A DNA stretch of 53,364 bases from Lachnospiraceae bacterium (GCA_021199235.1 JAJQIL010000045.1:1-53364), one strand, 5' to 3'; counted from the stretch's first letter, positions 14,685 through 24,129 are shown. The notes: generated by a model from the letters alone, not told the origin. Translations and numbers: made by a program.

Positions 14685-17147
14685 TCAGAATATTTCAATC
14701 TCAATCAGACGAACCTCCAGCGGCTCAAGCTCTGCTTCAAAATTGATAATTCCGTTATTAATCCTGTCAGATTCCACCTGAAGCTCTGTCTGCACATTGC
14801 GGATAAAGTTCATGCTTGATTCACTGAGAAATTTAGGAGCCCCCATCTTTACCCAGACATCATAGGAGGAACCATGGGAGGAACTGACACAGTATTGCTT
14901 CATGGTGTAGTAGTCTCCGTCAATCTTATCGATTTTCAAAGAGTATCGGACCAGCTTCATCTCCTGAAAGGCGGAATGTTTTTGCCGGTAGTCTGCATTT
15001 TTGACCGCATCGTCATAGAAATCATAGTTGTAGAACAAAACAACAATCCTGCTATTTTCCGGATCTCTGGTGGCAATACAGCCGTTTTCTCTGACAAGGA
15101 TTTCACGGCCTAACCGATTTATGAACGCAAACACGTGAAAATAGGGTTTGGCAATGCCATTATAGGTGTACATGGATGTCTCTCCATGAAACAGGGAGGA
15201 GCCTGTCTGTCCGCCGGAAGTATCGGTAAGCTGCCAGAATCCGGTCATATTGGAACGATTCAGATTTTTAACGATGTTGTGCGCGAGGTAGCAGGATTTA
15301 TAGCACGTATCATTGATGGGGTTCGAACGTGAAGTCTGCATGTCATATTCAAATAAATAGGAAGGAATTTCTTCTATATTCCATTGCCTCTGAAAATCCA
15401 GAATCTGCCCATATATTTCCTCTGCCCAGGATTCCGGTGCCGCATTTGTGTATATTTTTCCGTTCTTTATCTGATATTGCCGGGAACTGTATGTGAAATA
15501 AAAGCAGTCCGGAAAACAGTTATGATTCTTACAGAAAGCCGCGAATTCCCGGCTTTTTTCAGATTCACAGGGAAAACCAAAAGAGACGGCGTGGCTGCAT
15601 ACCTTTATACTTGAGGAAACTTTTTTTATGACAGAATAAATCTGATAATACAATTCGAAGAATTCCGAAAAATTGGCTATAACAGAACTATCCTGGATCC
15701 GGGTATACCAGAGTCGGAACCTCCATTGACCAACCATAGCAATTCCATATCGGGTAATGATATGCCGCAGAAAGGATTCAAGCGGTCTGGTGAGCACTTC
15801 TGCAGGCTTTGGAATATCAAGAAAAAGTGTGTCTGATTGTTCTTCATTGGCAATACGCTGATAATCCAGCTTTACTGTAAACATCGGATACAGACGAATG
15901 GACAGCAGAAAATCCAGGATCTGATCGATATAATAGAAGTCGCTGGAACCGTTAAACTCCTCCCGGCTGTCTGAAAAATCATAGAGGTAGGAAGCAATGT
16001 TAAAACTGATGTAGTTGAAACCGATTTCCTGCTGAAGATCAGCGAGAAGACGCTGAATACTGGTGTGCAGCAGGTCCTGATAATTTTCCATGAAACAGAC
16101 TTTCTGAAATTCTCTTGTATTACCGACAGCAGGTTTTGTCATCACCAGGGCAGGACAGGTGATCATTCTCGCTGCCGGTTTCTGTTCGGGGACAACAGGG
16201 GCGTCCGGCAGGTACTCCTGCTGATAGAAAGAAAGCTTCGGGAGGTAAGCGGATTTTGGAACGGAAGGATGAAAAAAATTGCCGCGGCGCGAAACCACCT
16301 GAGGAAATGCACTGTTATCTCTGGCGGATTTACGGTATACGGAAGGAAGCATTCCATATTTCTGGCGAAAAAGCCGGACGAAGGTTCGCGTATCGGTAAA
16401 CCCGTTGTTATGCGCGATCGTATCGATCGAATCATCCAGAGAGAGCATATCATTGACTGCGTGATTCAGCCTCAGGGTATTGTAATATTCTGTAAATGTC
16501 ACACCGATATGTTCCTTAAAAAAAGCGGAAAGGTAAGGAACCGAAAGGTTAAATTCGGACGCGACCTGGTTTAGCGTAAGATTCCTGTTGTAGTTTTGGG
16601 CAATATAATTGATCAGGGACATGCTTCGTTTCTGATATTTGCTTTCCGTATGGGAATTTACAGGGATCTCATTCTCTGAAAAATTCAGGATCAGTTCACT
16701 CAGAATCTCATACAGGACACCTTTAGAAGAAGTGTTCTGGTCATCAATGGACTGCGCGTCCACCAGTCTGGCGATCAGATAACGGAGATGCCTGTATTTT
16801 TCAGGATCCGGGCGCGCAACAGAATTCAGATAAAAAACCGGGGATTCAAGGACAGTCTGTCCCAGTAAAGCGTCAACATCGATCTGACAGACAACGTGAG
16901 TGCATTCTTCTCCGGATGCATCCGGCTGATAGGAGTGCAGGGTTCTGGCGTTGATCAGGAGAAGATCGCCTTCCTGTGTGTCCCAGCTTTCGTTATTAAT
17001 CGTAACCTGCATTTTACCGGACAGCATCAGAAGAAGTTCACTGGTCTCGTGGATATGGGGTGGAAAATAATTGACTTTAGAGATAAATATATTGGCATCA
17101 GAACCTGGAAACTGGCTGACTGTGCCTGGTGTAACGTTTAATTCCAT
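14685..17147 (-). CDS. AraC-family regulator fused to a GH39-like domain
   Basis: This 820-residue regulator has three parts: an N-terminal cupin-like sensor (about 1-110, with H31/H33 in PPHIHETSE), an AraC HTH pair (about 175-275, LNQVASEFNLSVPYLSAFF and IDTIAHNNGF), and a long GH39-like barrel (about 345-820). In the last part the usual acid/base motif WNEP reads WYTR (480-483), so the catalytic Glu is missing, while E600 in YLFEYD fits the nucleophile position. It thus looks like a binding or sensing domain rather than an enzyme. The start at 17147 follows AGGTG on the minus strand and drops a weaker upstream extension. It is divergent from the sugar ABC operon (17433 on), its likely target, and convergent with GH43. 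Confidence 0.85.
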   Translation of the reverse strand: MELNVTPGTVSQFPGSDANIFISKVNYFPPHIHETSELLLMLSGKMQVTINNESWDTQEGDLLLINARTLHSYQPDASGEECTHVVCQIDVDALLGQTVLESPVFYLNSVARPDPEKYRHLRYLIARLVDAQSIDDQNTSSKGVLYEILSELILNFSENEIPVNSHTESKYQKRSMSLINYIAQNYNRNLTLNQVASEFNLSVPYLSAFFKEHIGVTFTEYYNTLRLNHAVNDMLSLDDSIDTIAHNNGFTDTRTFVRLFRQKYGMLPSVYRKSARDNSAFPQVVSRRGNFFHPSVPKSAYLPKLSFYQQEYLPDAPVVPEQKPAARMITCPALVMTKPAVGNTREFQKVCFMENYQDLLHTSIQRLLADLQQEIGFNYISFNIASYLYDFSDSREEFNGSSDFYYIDQILDFLLSIRLYPMFTVKLDYQRIANEEQSDTLFLDIPKPAEVLTRPLESFLRHIITRYGIAMVGQWRFRLWYTRIQDSSVIANFSEFFELYYQIYSVIKKVSSSIKVCSHAVSFGFPCESEKSREFAAFCKNHNCFPDCFYFTYSSRQYQIKNGKIYTNAAPESWAEEIYGQILDFQRQWNIEEIPSYLFEYDMQTSRSNPINDTCYKSCYLAHNIVKNLNRSNMTGFWQLTDTSGGQTGSSLFHGETSMYTYNGIAKPYFHVFAFINRLGREILVRENGCIATRDPENSRIVVLFYNYDFYDDAVKNADYRQKHSAFQEMKLVRYSLKIDKIDGDYYTMKQYCVSSSHGSSYDVWVKMGAPKFLSESSMNFIRNVQTELQVESDRINNGIINFEAELEPLEVRLIEIEIF

Positions 17148-17353
17148 GCGATTCACCTCGAGGATTCTGTAATGGACAGGAGTCCGGATAAAGGGTATCT
17201 GAAAAAACAGGGTCAGCATAGCACGGCCAGGAGCGGAAAGTCAATGCTGTTTCACAGAATTTTGGCATTTTCTTAATGGAAAAAGTGCGTTTTATTAATC
17301 GCGAATTGTTTTTTTATATGAAATTATTGTCGAAAACAAGGAAAGGAATCCCG

Positions 17354-17382
17354 TTGCCTCATGAAAAATCCGATGCTAAAAT
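17354..17382 (+). promoter_or_regulatory. Promoter for the sugar ABC operon
   Basis: TTGCCT (17354-17359), a 17-bp spacer and TAAAAT (17377-17382) with TGC before it. It lies in the 285-bp divergent gap with the AraC-GH39 gene, where operator sites would be expected. Confidence 0.65.
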
Positions 17383-17432
17383 GTTGCTATCTTTTAAGGG
17401 ACGATTCCATTTTCTTGGAAAGGAAATCAAAA

Positions 17433-18959
17433 ATGGAAAAAGAAATTATTTTTGAAGCGAAACATATGCATAAGGAGTTCGGACCGACCATAGCGCTGAA
17501 GGATGTAGATTTCACGCTGCGAAGAGGAGAAATCAGGGGCCTGATCGGGGAGAACGGATCCGGGAAGTCAACGATCATGTCCATCGCTTCCGGAATGCAG
17601 AGTGCAACAAGCGGAGAAATGTTTTATCACGGAAAACCATGGCATCCGCAGACTATGGTGGAATCCCAGAAGCAGGGGATTTCCATGATACTGCAGGAGG
17701 CAAACTCCATTCCGAACATCACAGTTGCTCACAATATTTTTGCCGGGCGCGAAAAAGAATTTATGAGCCACGGAATCTTCAACAGCGGGAAAATGGCAAA
17801 GGAGGCACAGCAGATCCTTGACAGTTTCGGAATCAGTCATATCCGCGCACAGGATTCCATCAATAAGTACAGCTTTGAGGATCGGAAGCTTGTAGAGTTG
17901 GTAAGATGCGTGGATGAAAACACAGAGATTCTGGTCGTGGATGAGACGACGACGGCTCTTTCCCAGCAGGGACGGGACATTCTGTATGATCTGATCCACA
18001 GGATGGCTTCGGAGGGGAAAGCGGTAGTCTTTATTTCCCATGACATTGATGAAATATTTGACCAGTGCAATGCTCTGACTGTCCTGCGGGATGGGGAGAT
18101 TGTTGGGACAGTATCCGAGGAAGAAATCCTTGCCTGCCGCAATTCCGATAACCGGAAAGAGGCTGTGAAGCCGGTTCGACACATGATGGTTGGCCGCGAG
18201 ATGGGGGATAAATATTATCGTGAGGATATGGAACGCTCCAGCCTTCCTGAAACTATTCTGGAGGTCTCGCATCTGACATTTGGGCAGATAAAGGATTTTT
18301 CCCTTTCTCTCAAGCGCGGGGAAATTGTAGGAATCGGAGGACTTTCCGGCTGCGGTATGCACGAAGTGGGACGGGCAATTTTTGGCCTGGAAAAATTAAA
18401 AAGCGGCAGTGTTACCTGTAATAACAAACCAATCCGTACTCCATTGGATGCGATCCGCCAGAATATGGGCTACATCAGCAAAAACCGGGATACCGAAGCA
18501 CTGATCATGCAGGGAGCGATCGGGGATAATATTGCGCTTCCTTCGTTGGACAGGCTGTCTCACTGCACGTTTATCAGCCCGGCAAAGGAGCGGGCATTAA
18601 TCCAGGAACAGATTGATTCCCTCTCTATCAAATGCAATAACAGCAAACAGTACGTCAGTACTCTGTCCGGCGGAAATAAACAGAAGGTATCGTTTGCGAA
18701 ATGGATGGCGAACGACAGCGAGGTCGTTATCATGGATTGCCCGACACGAGGTGTGGATGTCGGAGTGAAGCAGTCAATGTATCAGATTATGGAGGAAATG
18801 AAGAAGAATGGGAAAGCCATTATCATGATCTCCGAAGAAATGACGGAGTTGATCGGCATGTCCGACCGCCTGATTATTATGAAGGACTTTCAGGTGACAA
18901 AAGAATTTGACCGGTCTCCGGATCTGAAACAGACAGACATTATTGAGTACATGATTTAA
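17433..18959 (+). CDS. Sugar ABC transporter ATP-binding protein (two ABC domains)
   Basis: The 508-residue protein has the duplicated ATPase layout of the carbohydrate-uptake 2 family (RbsA/MglA type). Domain 1 has a good Walker A, GENGSGKST (39-47), and VVDETTTALS as Walker B region, but a weak signature (YSFEDRKLVELVRC). Domain 2 has a degraded Walker A (GLSGCGMHEVG, no Lys) and a clear signature LSGGNKQKVSFAKW followed by MDCPTRGVDVG. The single active P-loop is usual for this family. Start 17433 follows GGAAAGGAAA. It is the first gene of a five-gene operon with two permeases, a binding protein and GH1, under the divergent AraC-GH39 regulator. The imported sugar is unknown, probably a short oligosaccharide or glycoside cleaved by the GH1. 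Confidence 0.9.
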   Translation: MEKEIIFEAKHMHKEFGPTIALKDVDFTLRRGEIRGLIGENGSGKSTIMSIASGMQSATSGEMFYHGKPWHPQTMVESQKQGISMILQEANSIPNITVAHNIFAGREKEFMSHGIFNSGKMAKEAQQILDSFGISHIRAQDSINKYSFEDRKLVELVRCVDENTEILVVDETTTALSQQGRDILYDLIHRMASEGKAVVFISHDIDEIFDQCNALTVLRDGEIVGTVSEEEILACRNSDNRKEAVKPVRHMMVGREMGDKYYREDMERSSLPETILEVSHLTFGQIKDFSLSLKRGEIVGIGGLSGCGMHEVGRAIFGLEKLKSGSVTCNNKPIRTPLDAIRQNMGYISKNRDTEALIMQGAIGDNIALPSLDRLSHCTFISPAKERALIQEQIDSLSIKCNNSKQYVSTLSGGNKQKVSFAKWMANDSEVVIMDCPTRGVDVGVKQSMYQIMEEMKKNGKAIIMISEEMTELIGMSDRLIIMKDFQVTKEFDRSPDLKQTDIIEYMI

Positions 18960-18973
18960 AGGAGTCCTGACAT

Positions 18974-20005
18974 ATGGAAACGAAAACAGAGAAAAAAGAA
19001 CTGAATATACGCGGGTGGCTGAAAGGGAACGCGAATTCTCTGGCGGGATGCGCAGGGCTGATTTTCTGTATGATCCTGTTTGGAACGCTCGCACCGGCAA
19101 TCAAAAATATCAATATATTTGATATCTCAGGCAGTTCCTTTAAGACGATTTTTACCGAGGGCGTGACATTTTCCGTTCTGTCAGTCGGCGCCGTGTTTGT
19201 GTATTCCCTTGGCGCGATGGATATCTCCATTGGTGCGCAGATGTCGCTGTATACAGTGCTTCTGGTGGAAATCTATAATGAATTTGGCTCCAACTATACA
19301 GCGATGTTTTTCGGAATCTTTGTGATTCTGATCATTGCTCTTCTCTGTGGCGCCATCAATTCAGTGCTGGCCAGTTTATTGAAGATCAAGCCAATCATTA
19401 CCTCGCTGTTTTTGCAGTTTTTGCTGTACGGGATATCGGTTATTCTGTTTAACCGCTGGTGCGGAGACAGCCAGTCTATGACGTTTAACGCCGGTACGGC
19501 CAGCAGCACAACCTTCGCGCCATTTCGTAAGATCGGAGTGATGTTTGCGGTTCTGGTAATCGTGGCAGTGATTTTTACCTATCTGTTCAATTTTACAAAG
19601 ATCGGCAGATATGCAAAAACAATCGGAGCAAATCAGGAATGTGCCCGACAGGCTGGCGTGAATATTACAGTATATCGGATGGCGGCTTATCTGGTGTTCG
19701 CTGTGGCGATTGTGATGGCTACGGTAGTATTTCTTGCCAACAAGAGCGCCATCACCTATGATGCGTGCAGGGGATATGAGATGAATATTATTATCTGCCT
19801 GATCCTGGGCGGTATGCCGATATCAGGCGGCATGAAATCACGGATCAGCAGTGCAATCGTAGGGTCATTCACATATGCGCTGATTGATATCTGCTTTATC
19901 TTTGTTGGTGTGCCGAGCCGTATGACGAATCTGTTTGTGGCGATTATCTACATCGTTGTTGTGCTGCTCACCTGCCGGGATAAAGGCAGAGTCCTGCCCC
20001 AATAA
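18974..20005 (+). CDS. Sugar ABC transporter permease 1 (RbsC-like)
   Basis: This 343-residue inner-membrane protein of the BPD_transp_2 family has about eight to ten hydrophobic segments. The family stretches SLGAMDISIGAQMSL and the EAA-like GANQECARQAGVNITVYR near the middle are visible, with the late LGGMPISGG loop. The gene begins 14 bp after the ATPase gene with AAAGGAG before the ATG. It would pair with the second permease at 21624 to form a heterodimer, since both belong to the same family and to this operon. Substrate specificity is not visible. Confidence 0.88.
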   Translation: METKTEKKELNIRGWLKGNANSLAGCAGLIFCMILFGTLAPAIKNINIFDISGSSFKTIFTEGVTFSVLSVGAVFVYSLGAMDISIGAQMSLYTVLLVEIYNEFGSNYTAMFFGIFVILIIALLCGAINSVLASLLKIKPIITSLFLQFLLYGISVILFNRWCGDSQSMTFNAGTASSTTFAPFRKIGVMFAVLVIVAVIFTYLFNFTKIGRYAKTIGANQECARQAGVNITVYRMAAYLVFAVAIVMATVVFLANKSAITYDACRGYEMNIIICLILGGMPISGGMKSRISSAIVGSFTYALIDICFIFVGVPSRMTNLFVAIIYIVVVLLTCRDKGRVLPQ

Positions 20006-20095
20006 AGAAGCGCAGAAAAAGGACTGTTCAATCGGATAAAGGCGTGCAGGGCATGCTTTTTATCATAAAAATCATTATTTATGGAGGTAAACGGA

Positions 20096-21442
20096 ATGAA
20101 AGCAAGAATGAAACGTATCCTTGGAGCGGGAATGGCGCTCGCTATGACCGTGTCACTGTTTGGAAGCAGCATCTCATATGCGTCTGAGGACTTTGAGGTG
20201 CAGGAGGCAGTTGGTGATTACAAGATCTGCGTGTTTACCCTGAAGGCGACAGGCTCGATCGTAGAGGCAGTGGACGCTTTCCTTGGGAATGTAAACAGTG
20301 ATCTGGGATTTACATATGATGTCCGCTTTGCCGGGGATGACGCGGCGACTCTGCTGGAAAATGTAGAGATGGCGATCGCTGAGGGTTATAACGGAATAAT
20401 TTCCATGACAGACAAGGGCAATAATGCAGCGATTCTTGAATTATGTGAAGAATCCGGCGTGTATTTTGGCGGCACATGGTCCAATCAGGCGTCCAGTCTG
20501 AACAGTTCAGATGCAGGCTATGATATCTTAAAGAGCAGTTACTATGTAGGTTCCATCGCAGACGGCAATGATACCTATGCTTCAGAAGTAGCGGAATATG
20601 CGGCACAGATCGCGGCAGCGTATGAAGCGCTGGATGATTCTGAAAAAGAAGGTTCCATTGGTATTACGACAAATCCGTCCAAGTGGACCCCGGGACATCA
20701 GATTGCTGCTCAGAATATGTATGAAACACTGACGGAGGAATATGGGATTCCGGAGAGCGCATTTGCGACAGCAACGCTGGAGACCCGCGCGGAAGATGAA
20801 ACCTATGCCGGTGTGACACTTGAGGCAGGTACCTGGCAGTTCCCGCAGGTAGATGTATCCAGCATGGCACTCCCGACCGCGTATTTCCAGAGCAATTCAA
20901 ACCTGCAGCTGATCTGCTCTTTCGCATCGATTACCTATATTGAGCCGGCACTGCAGACAGCAAACCTTCATGGAAAGGTAAAAGTATGGACTTGCGGATA
21001 CGAGTCGGAGGATTATCTGATGGATAATTTTGGTACGGAAGGCGATCAGACCTATCAGGGTTTCCGCACTGCTCCGATTGAGGATGTGGCGTTCCCGCTG
21101 GTACAGATTCTCGACAAGCTGAATGGCTATTCTTATGCAGATAAGGCAGAAACGGTATCCGGACTGGTAGAGTCCATGGAGGCTGATGACGCTTCCGCGA
21201 AGTATCAGCTTAGCAGCTATATGATTCCATATTCGTCCTCCATTATTGTGACGGATGATGAGCAGTTTGCAAATTTCAAGGACAGCTATGTATATGGAAA
21301 TGCGGACGGCACCTGCTCAATCGTGACTTCCGCTCAGCTTCAGAGCCTGATGGTGACTTACAATGAAGAAGCAACCTATGAGGATCTGGTGGCGTTCTTT
21401 GATGAGACGGGTGCTCTGACGGCAGATGCTCTTGGAGAGTAA
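20096..21442 (+). CDS. Sugar ABC transporter substrate-binding protein without a lipobox
   Basis: The 448-residue protein resembles periplasmic-binding-protein type 1 sugar binders; NVEMAIAEGYNGIISMTDKGNN (split here by family pattern around residues 83-105) fits the sugar-binding fold. The N-terminus is a signal peptide (MKARMKRILGAGMALAM..., cleavage expected near SYA-SED), but there is no Cys in its first ~40 residues. In Firmicutes such proteins are normally lipoproteins; here LFGSS stands where LxGC would be. Start 20096 follows GGAGG (20083-20087). It lies between the two permease genes of the operon. A GC hairpin follows the stop. It could be released, held by another protein, or act with a separate anchor; this cannot be told from sequence. 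Confidence 0.82.
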   Translation: MKARMKRILGAGMALAMTVSLFGSSISYASEDFEVQEAVGDYKICVFTLKATGSIVEAVDAFLGNVNSDLGFTYDVRFAGDDAATLLENVEMAIAEGYNGIISMTDKGNNAAILELCEESGVYFGGTWSNQASSLNSSDAGYDILKSSYYVGSIADGNDTYASEVAEYAAQIAAAYEALDDSEKEGSIGITTNPSKWTPGHQIAAQNMYETLTEEYGIPESAFATATLETRAEDETYAGVTLEAGTWQFPQVDVSSMALPTAYFQSNSNLQLICSFASITYIEPALQTANLHGKVKVWTCGYESEDYLMDNFGTEGDQTYQGFRTAPIEDVAFPLVQILDKLNGYSYADKAETVSGLVESMEADDASAKYQLSSYMIPYSSSIIVTDDEQFANFKDSYVYGNADGTCSIVTSAQLQSLMVTYNEEATYEDLVAFFDETGALTADALGE

Positions 21443-21482
21443 TGACTCTGATCACAGATACGGATTCGTAAAAGGTAAATAT

Positions 21483-21530
21483 ACCTGTGTCTCCGGCCGT
21501 GTTTTACGCGCGGCCGGAGGAAGAACAGGT
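21483..21530 (+). other. Intercistronic hairpin after the binding-protein gene
   Basis: CTCCGGCCG (21491-21499) pairs with CGGCCGGAG (21511-21519), extended by ACCTGT/ACAGGT at the base. There is no T-run. Such hairpins after binding-protein genes often protect the upstream mRNA so that this protein is made in excess of the permeases; that role is inferred. Confidence 0.6.
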
Positions 21531-21560
21531 AAATGCGCAGAATTGCGTAAGAAGTTATTC

Positions 21561-21589
21561 TGTAACTGTGAAGGTGCTGAACGGTTACG
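21561..21589. repeat. Short GTAACTGT palindromic unit
   Basis: TGTAACTGTGAAGG followed by TGCTGAACGGTTACG matches the 29-nt terminal unit of the long elements with three differences. It sits in the gap between the binding-protein and second permease genes. Confidence 0.75.
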
Positions 21590-21623
21590 TTTTTCTGCCG
21601 GGATATGAAATGAGGATGAAACT

Positions 21624-22649
21624 ATGAACGGAAATAATAACAGAGTGCTGGACATTATAAAACGGATTGCGGGGACATTGTATATTCCTGTGATTATTTA
21701 TTTCGTGATACTGGCGATTGCAAGAGGCAGCGGACTGACGTTCTTTGGCAATGCAACGACCTGGCAGAATCTGATCCAGAGTATGGCGGCAACGGCAACG
21801 ATTGCTTACGCGCTGGGAATCCAGATTAAAAACGGCAGATTTGATTTCAGCGGCGGCGCAGTGATGACACTTGGTGCAATTGTGTCTGTATATATTGTAA
21901 ATCAGATTGTTGTGAACTGGCTGCTGTTTCTGGTTCTCAGCATCCTGATCTGTACAATCCTGAGTGTTCTGGTAGGCTTGCTTTATACATATGGAAGACT
22001 TCCGGTGATCATAGCAACCATCGGTGCAGCAATCCTGTTTGAATCCCTGACGCTTCTGGTTGACAATGGTCGTGGCATCAGTATTTCCGCGACATCCGCA
22101 CTGAATTTTCTTGGAAAGAATACATGGGTTTGTCTTGCTCTGACAGCAGTTTCTGCAGTGATTTATTTTTGTTTTACAAAGCTGACTATTGCGGGGCAGC
22201 ATGCGAATCTGCTCACGAACAATCAGCTGGCGGCAGTCAACATCGGCATTAATGAGCGTAAAAATGTGATGCAGACATTTGTCATGACAGGATTTTTATA
22301 TGGAATTGCGACTGTAATATTTGCGTCACAATCAGCATCGGTAGCGGCGGTATCCTCGACGCTCGGCACGATCAGTACCGCATTTGGTGCGATATTGCCG
22401 GTATATATGGGATTCTACATCGGGAAATTTATCAATAATGACGCTCTTGGAATTGTATTTTCCTCTTTTGCCGTTGGCACGCTCAAATATGGCCTTTCCA
22501 TTATAGCTCCTTCCGGATATTCGGGTGCGTACACGAATATTGTTTATGGAATCTTCCTGGTCGTATTTTTCCTGATTTCCCATCAGGGTGATGCGATCCT
22601 GGGATGGCTGAAAGAAAAAATCGGAGGCGGAACAGCGCAGCGTGCATAG
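21624..22649 (+). CDS. Sugar ABC transporter permease 2 (RbsC-like)
   Basis: This 341-residue multi-span membrane protein belongs to the same family as the permease at 18974. Visible family features are YALGIQIKNGRFDFSGGAVMTLG near residues 55-77 and NNQLAAVNIGINERK in the cytoplasmic loop. It starts after a GAGGATG site and its stop precedes the GH1 start by 19 bp. It is separated from the binding-protein gene by a 181-bp gap with a hairpin and a palindromic unit, so its expression is probably lower. It likely forms a heterodimer with permease 1. Confidence 0.87.
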   Translation: MNGNNNRVLDIIKRIAGTLYIPVIIYFVILAIARGSGLTFFGNATTWQNLIQSMAATATIAYALGIQIKNGRFDFSGGAVMTLGAIVSVYIVNQIVVNWLLFLVLSILICTILSVLVGLLYTYGRLPVIIATIGAAILFESLTLLVDNGRGISISATSALNFLGKNTWVCLALTAVSAVIYFCFTKLTIAGQHANLLTNNQLAAVNIGINERKNVMQTFVMTGFLYGIATVIFASQSASVAAVSSTLGTISTAFGAILPVYMGFYIGKFINNDALGIVFSSFAVGTLKYGLSIIAPSGYSGAYTNIVYGIFLVVFFLISHQGDAILGWLKEKIGGGTAQRA

Positions 22650-22668
22650 TGCTGTGAGGAGAGACAGA

Positions 22669-23934
22669 ATGAATATGACAACACAGAAATTTTTGATCGG
22701 AGCTTCCACTGCGGCTCATCAGGTAGAGGGAAATAACAGAAACAGTGATTTCTGGGCGATGGAGCAGATGGAGTATTCGGATTTTGCAGAGCCTTCTCTG
22801 GATGCGGTCGATCACTATCACCGTTTCCGGGAAGATATCGATTTATTAAAGAAAGCTGGTCTGAATGCGTATCGTTTTTCGATAGAATGGGCCAGAATTG
22901 AGCCGCAAAAGGGTGTTTTTGATCCGGGAGAGGTGGAACATTATCGCGAAATGCTGCGCTATTGCAGAGAATGCGGAATCGAACCGGTAGTGACGATGCA
23001 CCATTTTTCTTCCCCGAAATGGCTGATCGAACAGGGCGGCTGGGAAGAGGAACGTACGATTGACGCATTTGCTGAATATTGTGTGTTTATCGCGAAAGAA
23101 CTCGGAGATCTGATGAATTATGTCTGTACGATCAATGAAGCCAATATGGGGCTGGCGCTTGGTGTGATAAAGCGCAGCCATACTGCCGGTAAAAACGCAG
23201 ATCTGCAGGTAGGAATCCGGCTGGAAAAAGACGGAGCGGAGCGTCGGGAAAAGCAGGCGAAAGAATATGAGTCGCTTTTTGGAACATCTGTTCCGCAGAC
23301 TTTCCTGGAAATGCGTACAGAGGCGGGAGATCGGATCGTTGCGAGAGCACATCAGACGGCAGCACGCGCGATGAAGTCCGTCTGCCCTCATCTGAAAACG
23401 GGACTGACTTTGTCGCTGCATGATTTTCAGGCGGCAGAAGGCGGAGAGGAAAATGCGGCTGCAGAGTGGGAAAAAGAGTTTCTTCATTATCTGCCCTATA
23501 TGGCGGAGGACGATTTTGTCGGCGTACAGAATTATACCAGAAAACTGGTAGGGGCGAATGGATTCCTTCCGGCTCCGGCAGGGGCGAAGCTGACACAAAT
23601 GCACTATGAGTATTATCCGCAGGCTCTGGAGCATGTGATCCGAAAAGTGAGTGAGTCTACGGATTTACCGATCCTTGTTACGGAGCATGGTGTCGGAACG
23701 GCGGATGATTCGGATCGCATCGCGTTTATTGAAGAAGCCATGTCGGGAATCGGCAAATGTCTCGGGGATGGACTTAAGGTATTGGGCTACCTTCACTGGT
23801 CCCTGATGGATAATTTTGAGTGGCAGAAAGGATATTCGCAGACGTTTGGCCTGATTGCCGTCGATCGAAAAACCCGGAAGAGAACACCGAAGGAAAGCCT
23901 GTATCGTCTCGGTAGCTTTGCATTTCTGGAATAA
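22669..23934 (+). CDS. GH1 family glycosidase
   Basis: The 421-residue cytoplasmic GH1 enzyme hydrolyses a beta-glycoside brought in by the adjoining ABC transporter. The acid/base Glu is E157 in TINEAN and the nucleophile E339 in VTEHGVGT, both in the family positions; FRFSIEWARIEP-like text (69-79) and TMHHFSSPKWL (109-119) are also typical. The aglycone region is shorter than in beta-glucosidase BglA and resembles the glycosidases that some clostridia place next to sugar ABC operons. Start 22669 follows GAGGAGAG; an upstream in-frame ATG at 22642 lies inside the permease gene. It is the last gene of the operon. Specificity (glucoside, galactoside, fucoside) cannot be set here. Confidence 0.88.
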   Translation: MNMTTQKFLIGASTAAHQVEGNNRNSDFWAMEQMEYSDFAEPSLDAVDHYHRFREDIDLLKKAGLNAYRFSIEWARIEPQKGVFDPGEVEHYREMLRYCRECGIEPVVTMHHFSSPKWLIEQGGWEEERTIDAFAEYCVFIAKELGDLMNYVCTINEANMGLALGVIKRSHTAGKNADLQVGIRLEKDGAERREKQAKEYESLFGTSVPQTFLEMRTEAGDRIVARAHQTAARAMKSVCPHLKTGLTLSLHDFQAAEGGEENAAAEWEKEFLHYLPYMAEDDFVGVQNYTRKLVGANGFLPAPAGAKLTQMHYEYYPQALEHVIRKVSESTDLPILVTEHGVGTADDSDRIAFIEEAMSGIGKCLGDGLKVLGYLHWSLMDNFEWQKGYSQTFGLIAVDRKTRKRTPKESLYRLGSFAFLE

Positions 23935-23969
23935 ATCCTTTTCAATTTCTCAAAACATGATAGGATGAT
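23929..23969 (+). repeat. Direct repeat A: promoter copy left of the AAA/nuclease gene
   Basis: Starts in the GH1 stop (GAATAAA) and continues CCTTTTCAATT...AAAACATGATAGGATGAT. It contains TTTTCA (23939-23944), 16 bp and TAGGAT (23961-23966) with TGA before it. Repeat B at 25801-25842 differs by two substitutions and one indel over about 41 bases. Confidence 0.85.
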
Positions 23970-24022
23970 TATCGGAAATTGAAGAGACTGATTTGCTCAC
24001 ATAAAAGGTAATGGACAGAAAA

Positions 24023-24053
24023 ATGCATCGGTCGAATGACCGGTGCATTTTTC
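24023..24053 (+). terminator. Terminator, ATGCATCGGTC hairpin (copy 2)
   Basis: Same hairpin as at 11539-11567: ATGCATCGGTC, loop GAAT, GACCGGTGCAT, then TTTTT. It would stop transcripts from the GH1 operon or from the promoter in repeat A before the AAA gene. Confidence 0.85.
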
Positions 24054-24056
24054 TGC

Positions 24057-24085
24057 TTTCAATAAGGGACAGGATGTGCTAGAAT
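24057..24085 (+). promoter_or_regulatory. Promoter for the AAA/nuclease gene
   Basis: TTTCAA (24057-24062), a 17-bp spacer and TAGAAT (24080-24085) with TGC before it, directly after the terminator and 45 bp before the ATG. Confidence 0.65.
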
Positions 24086-24129
24086 ACAGGCAGCACCGCA
24101 GGGCAAATAAGAAGATGGGAGGGACTGCT

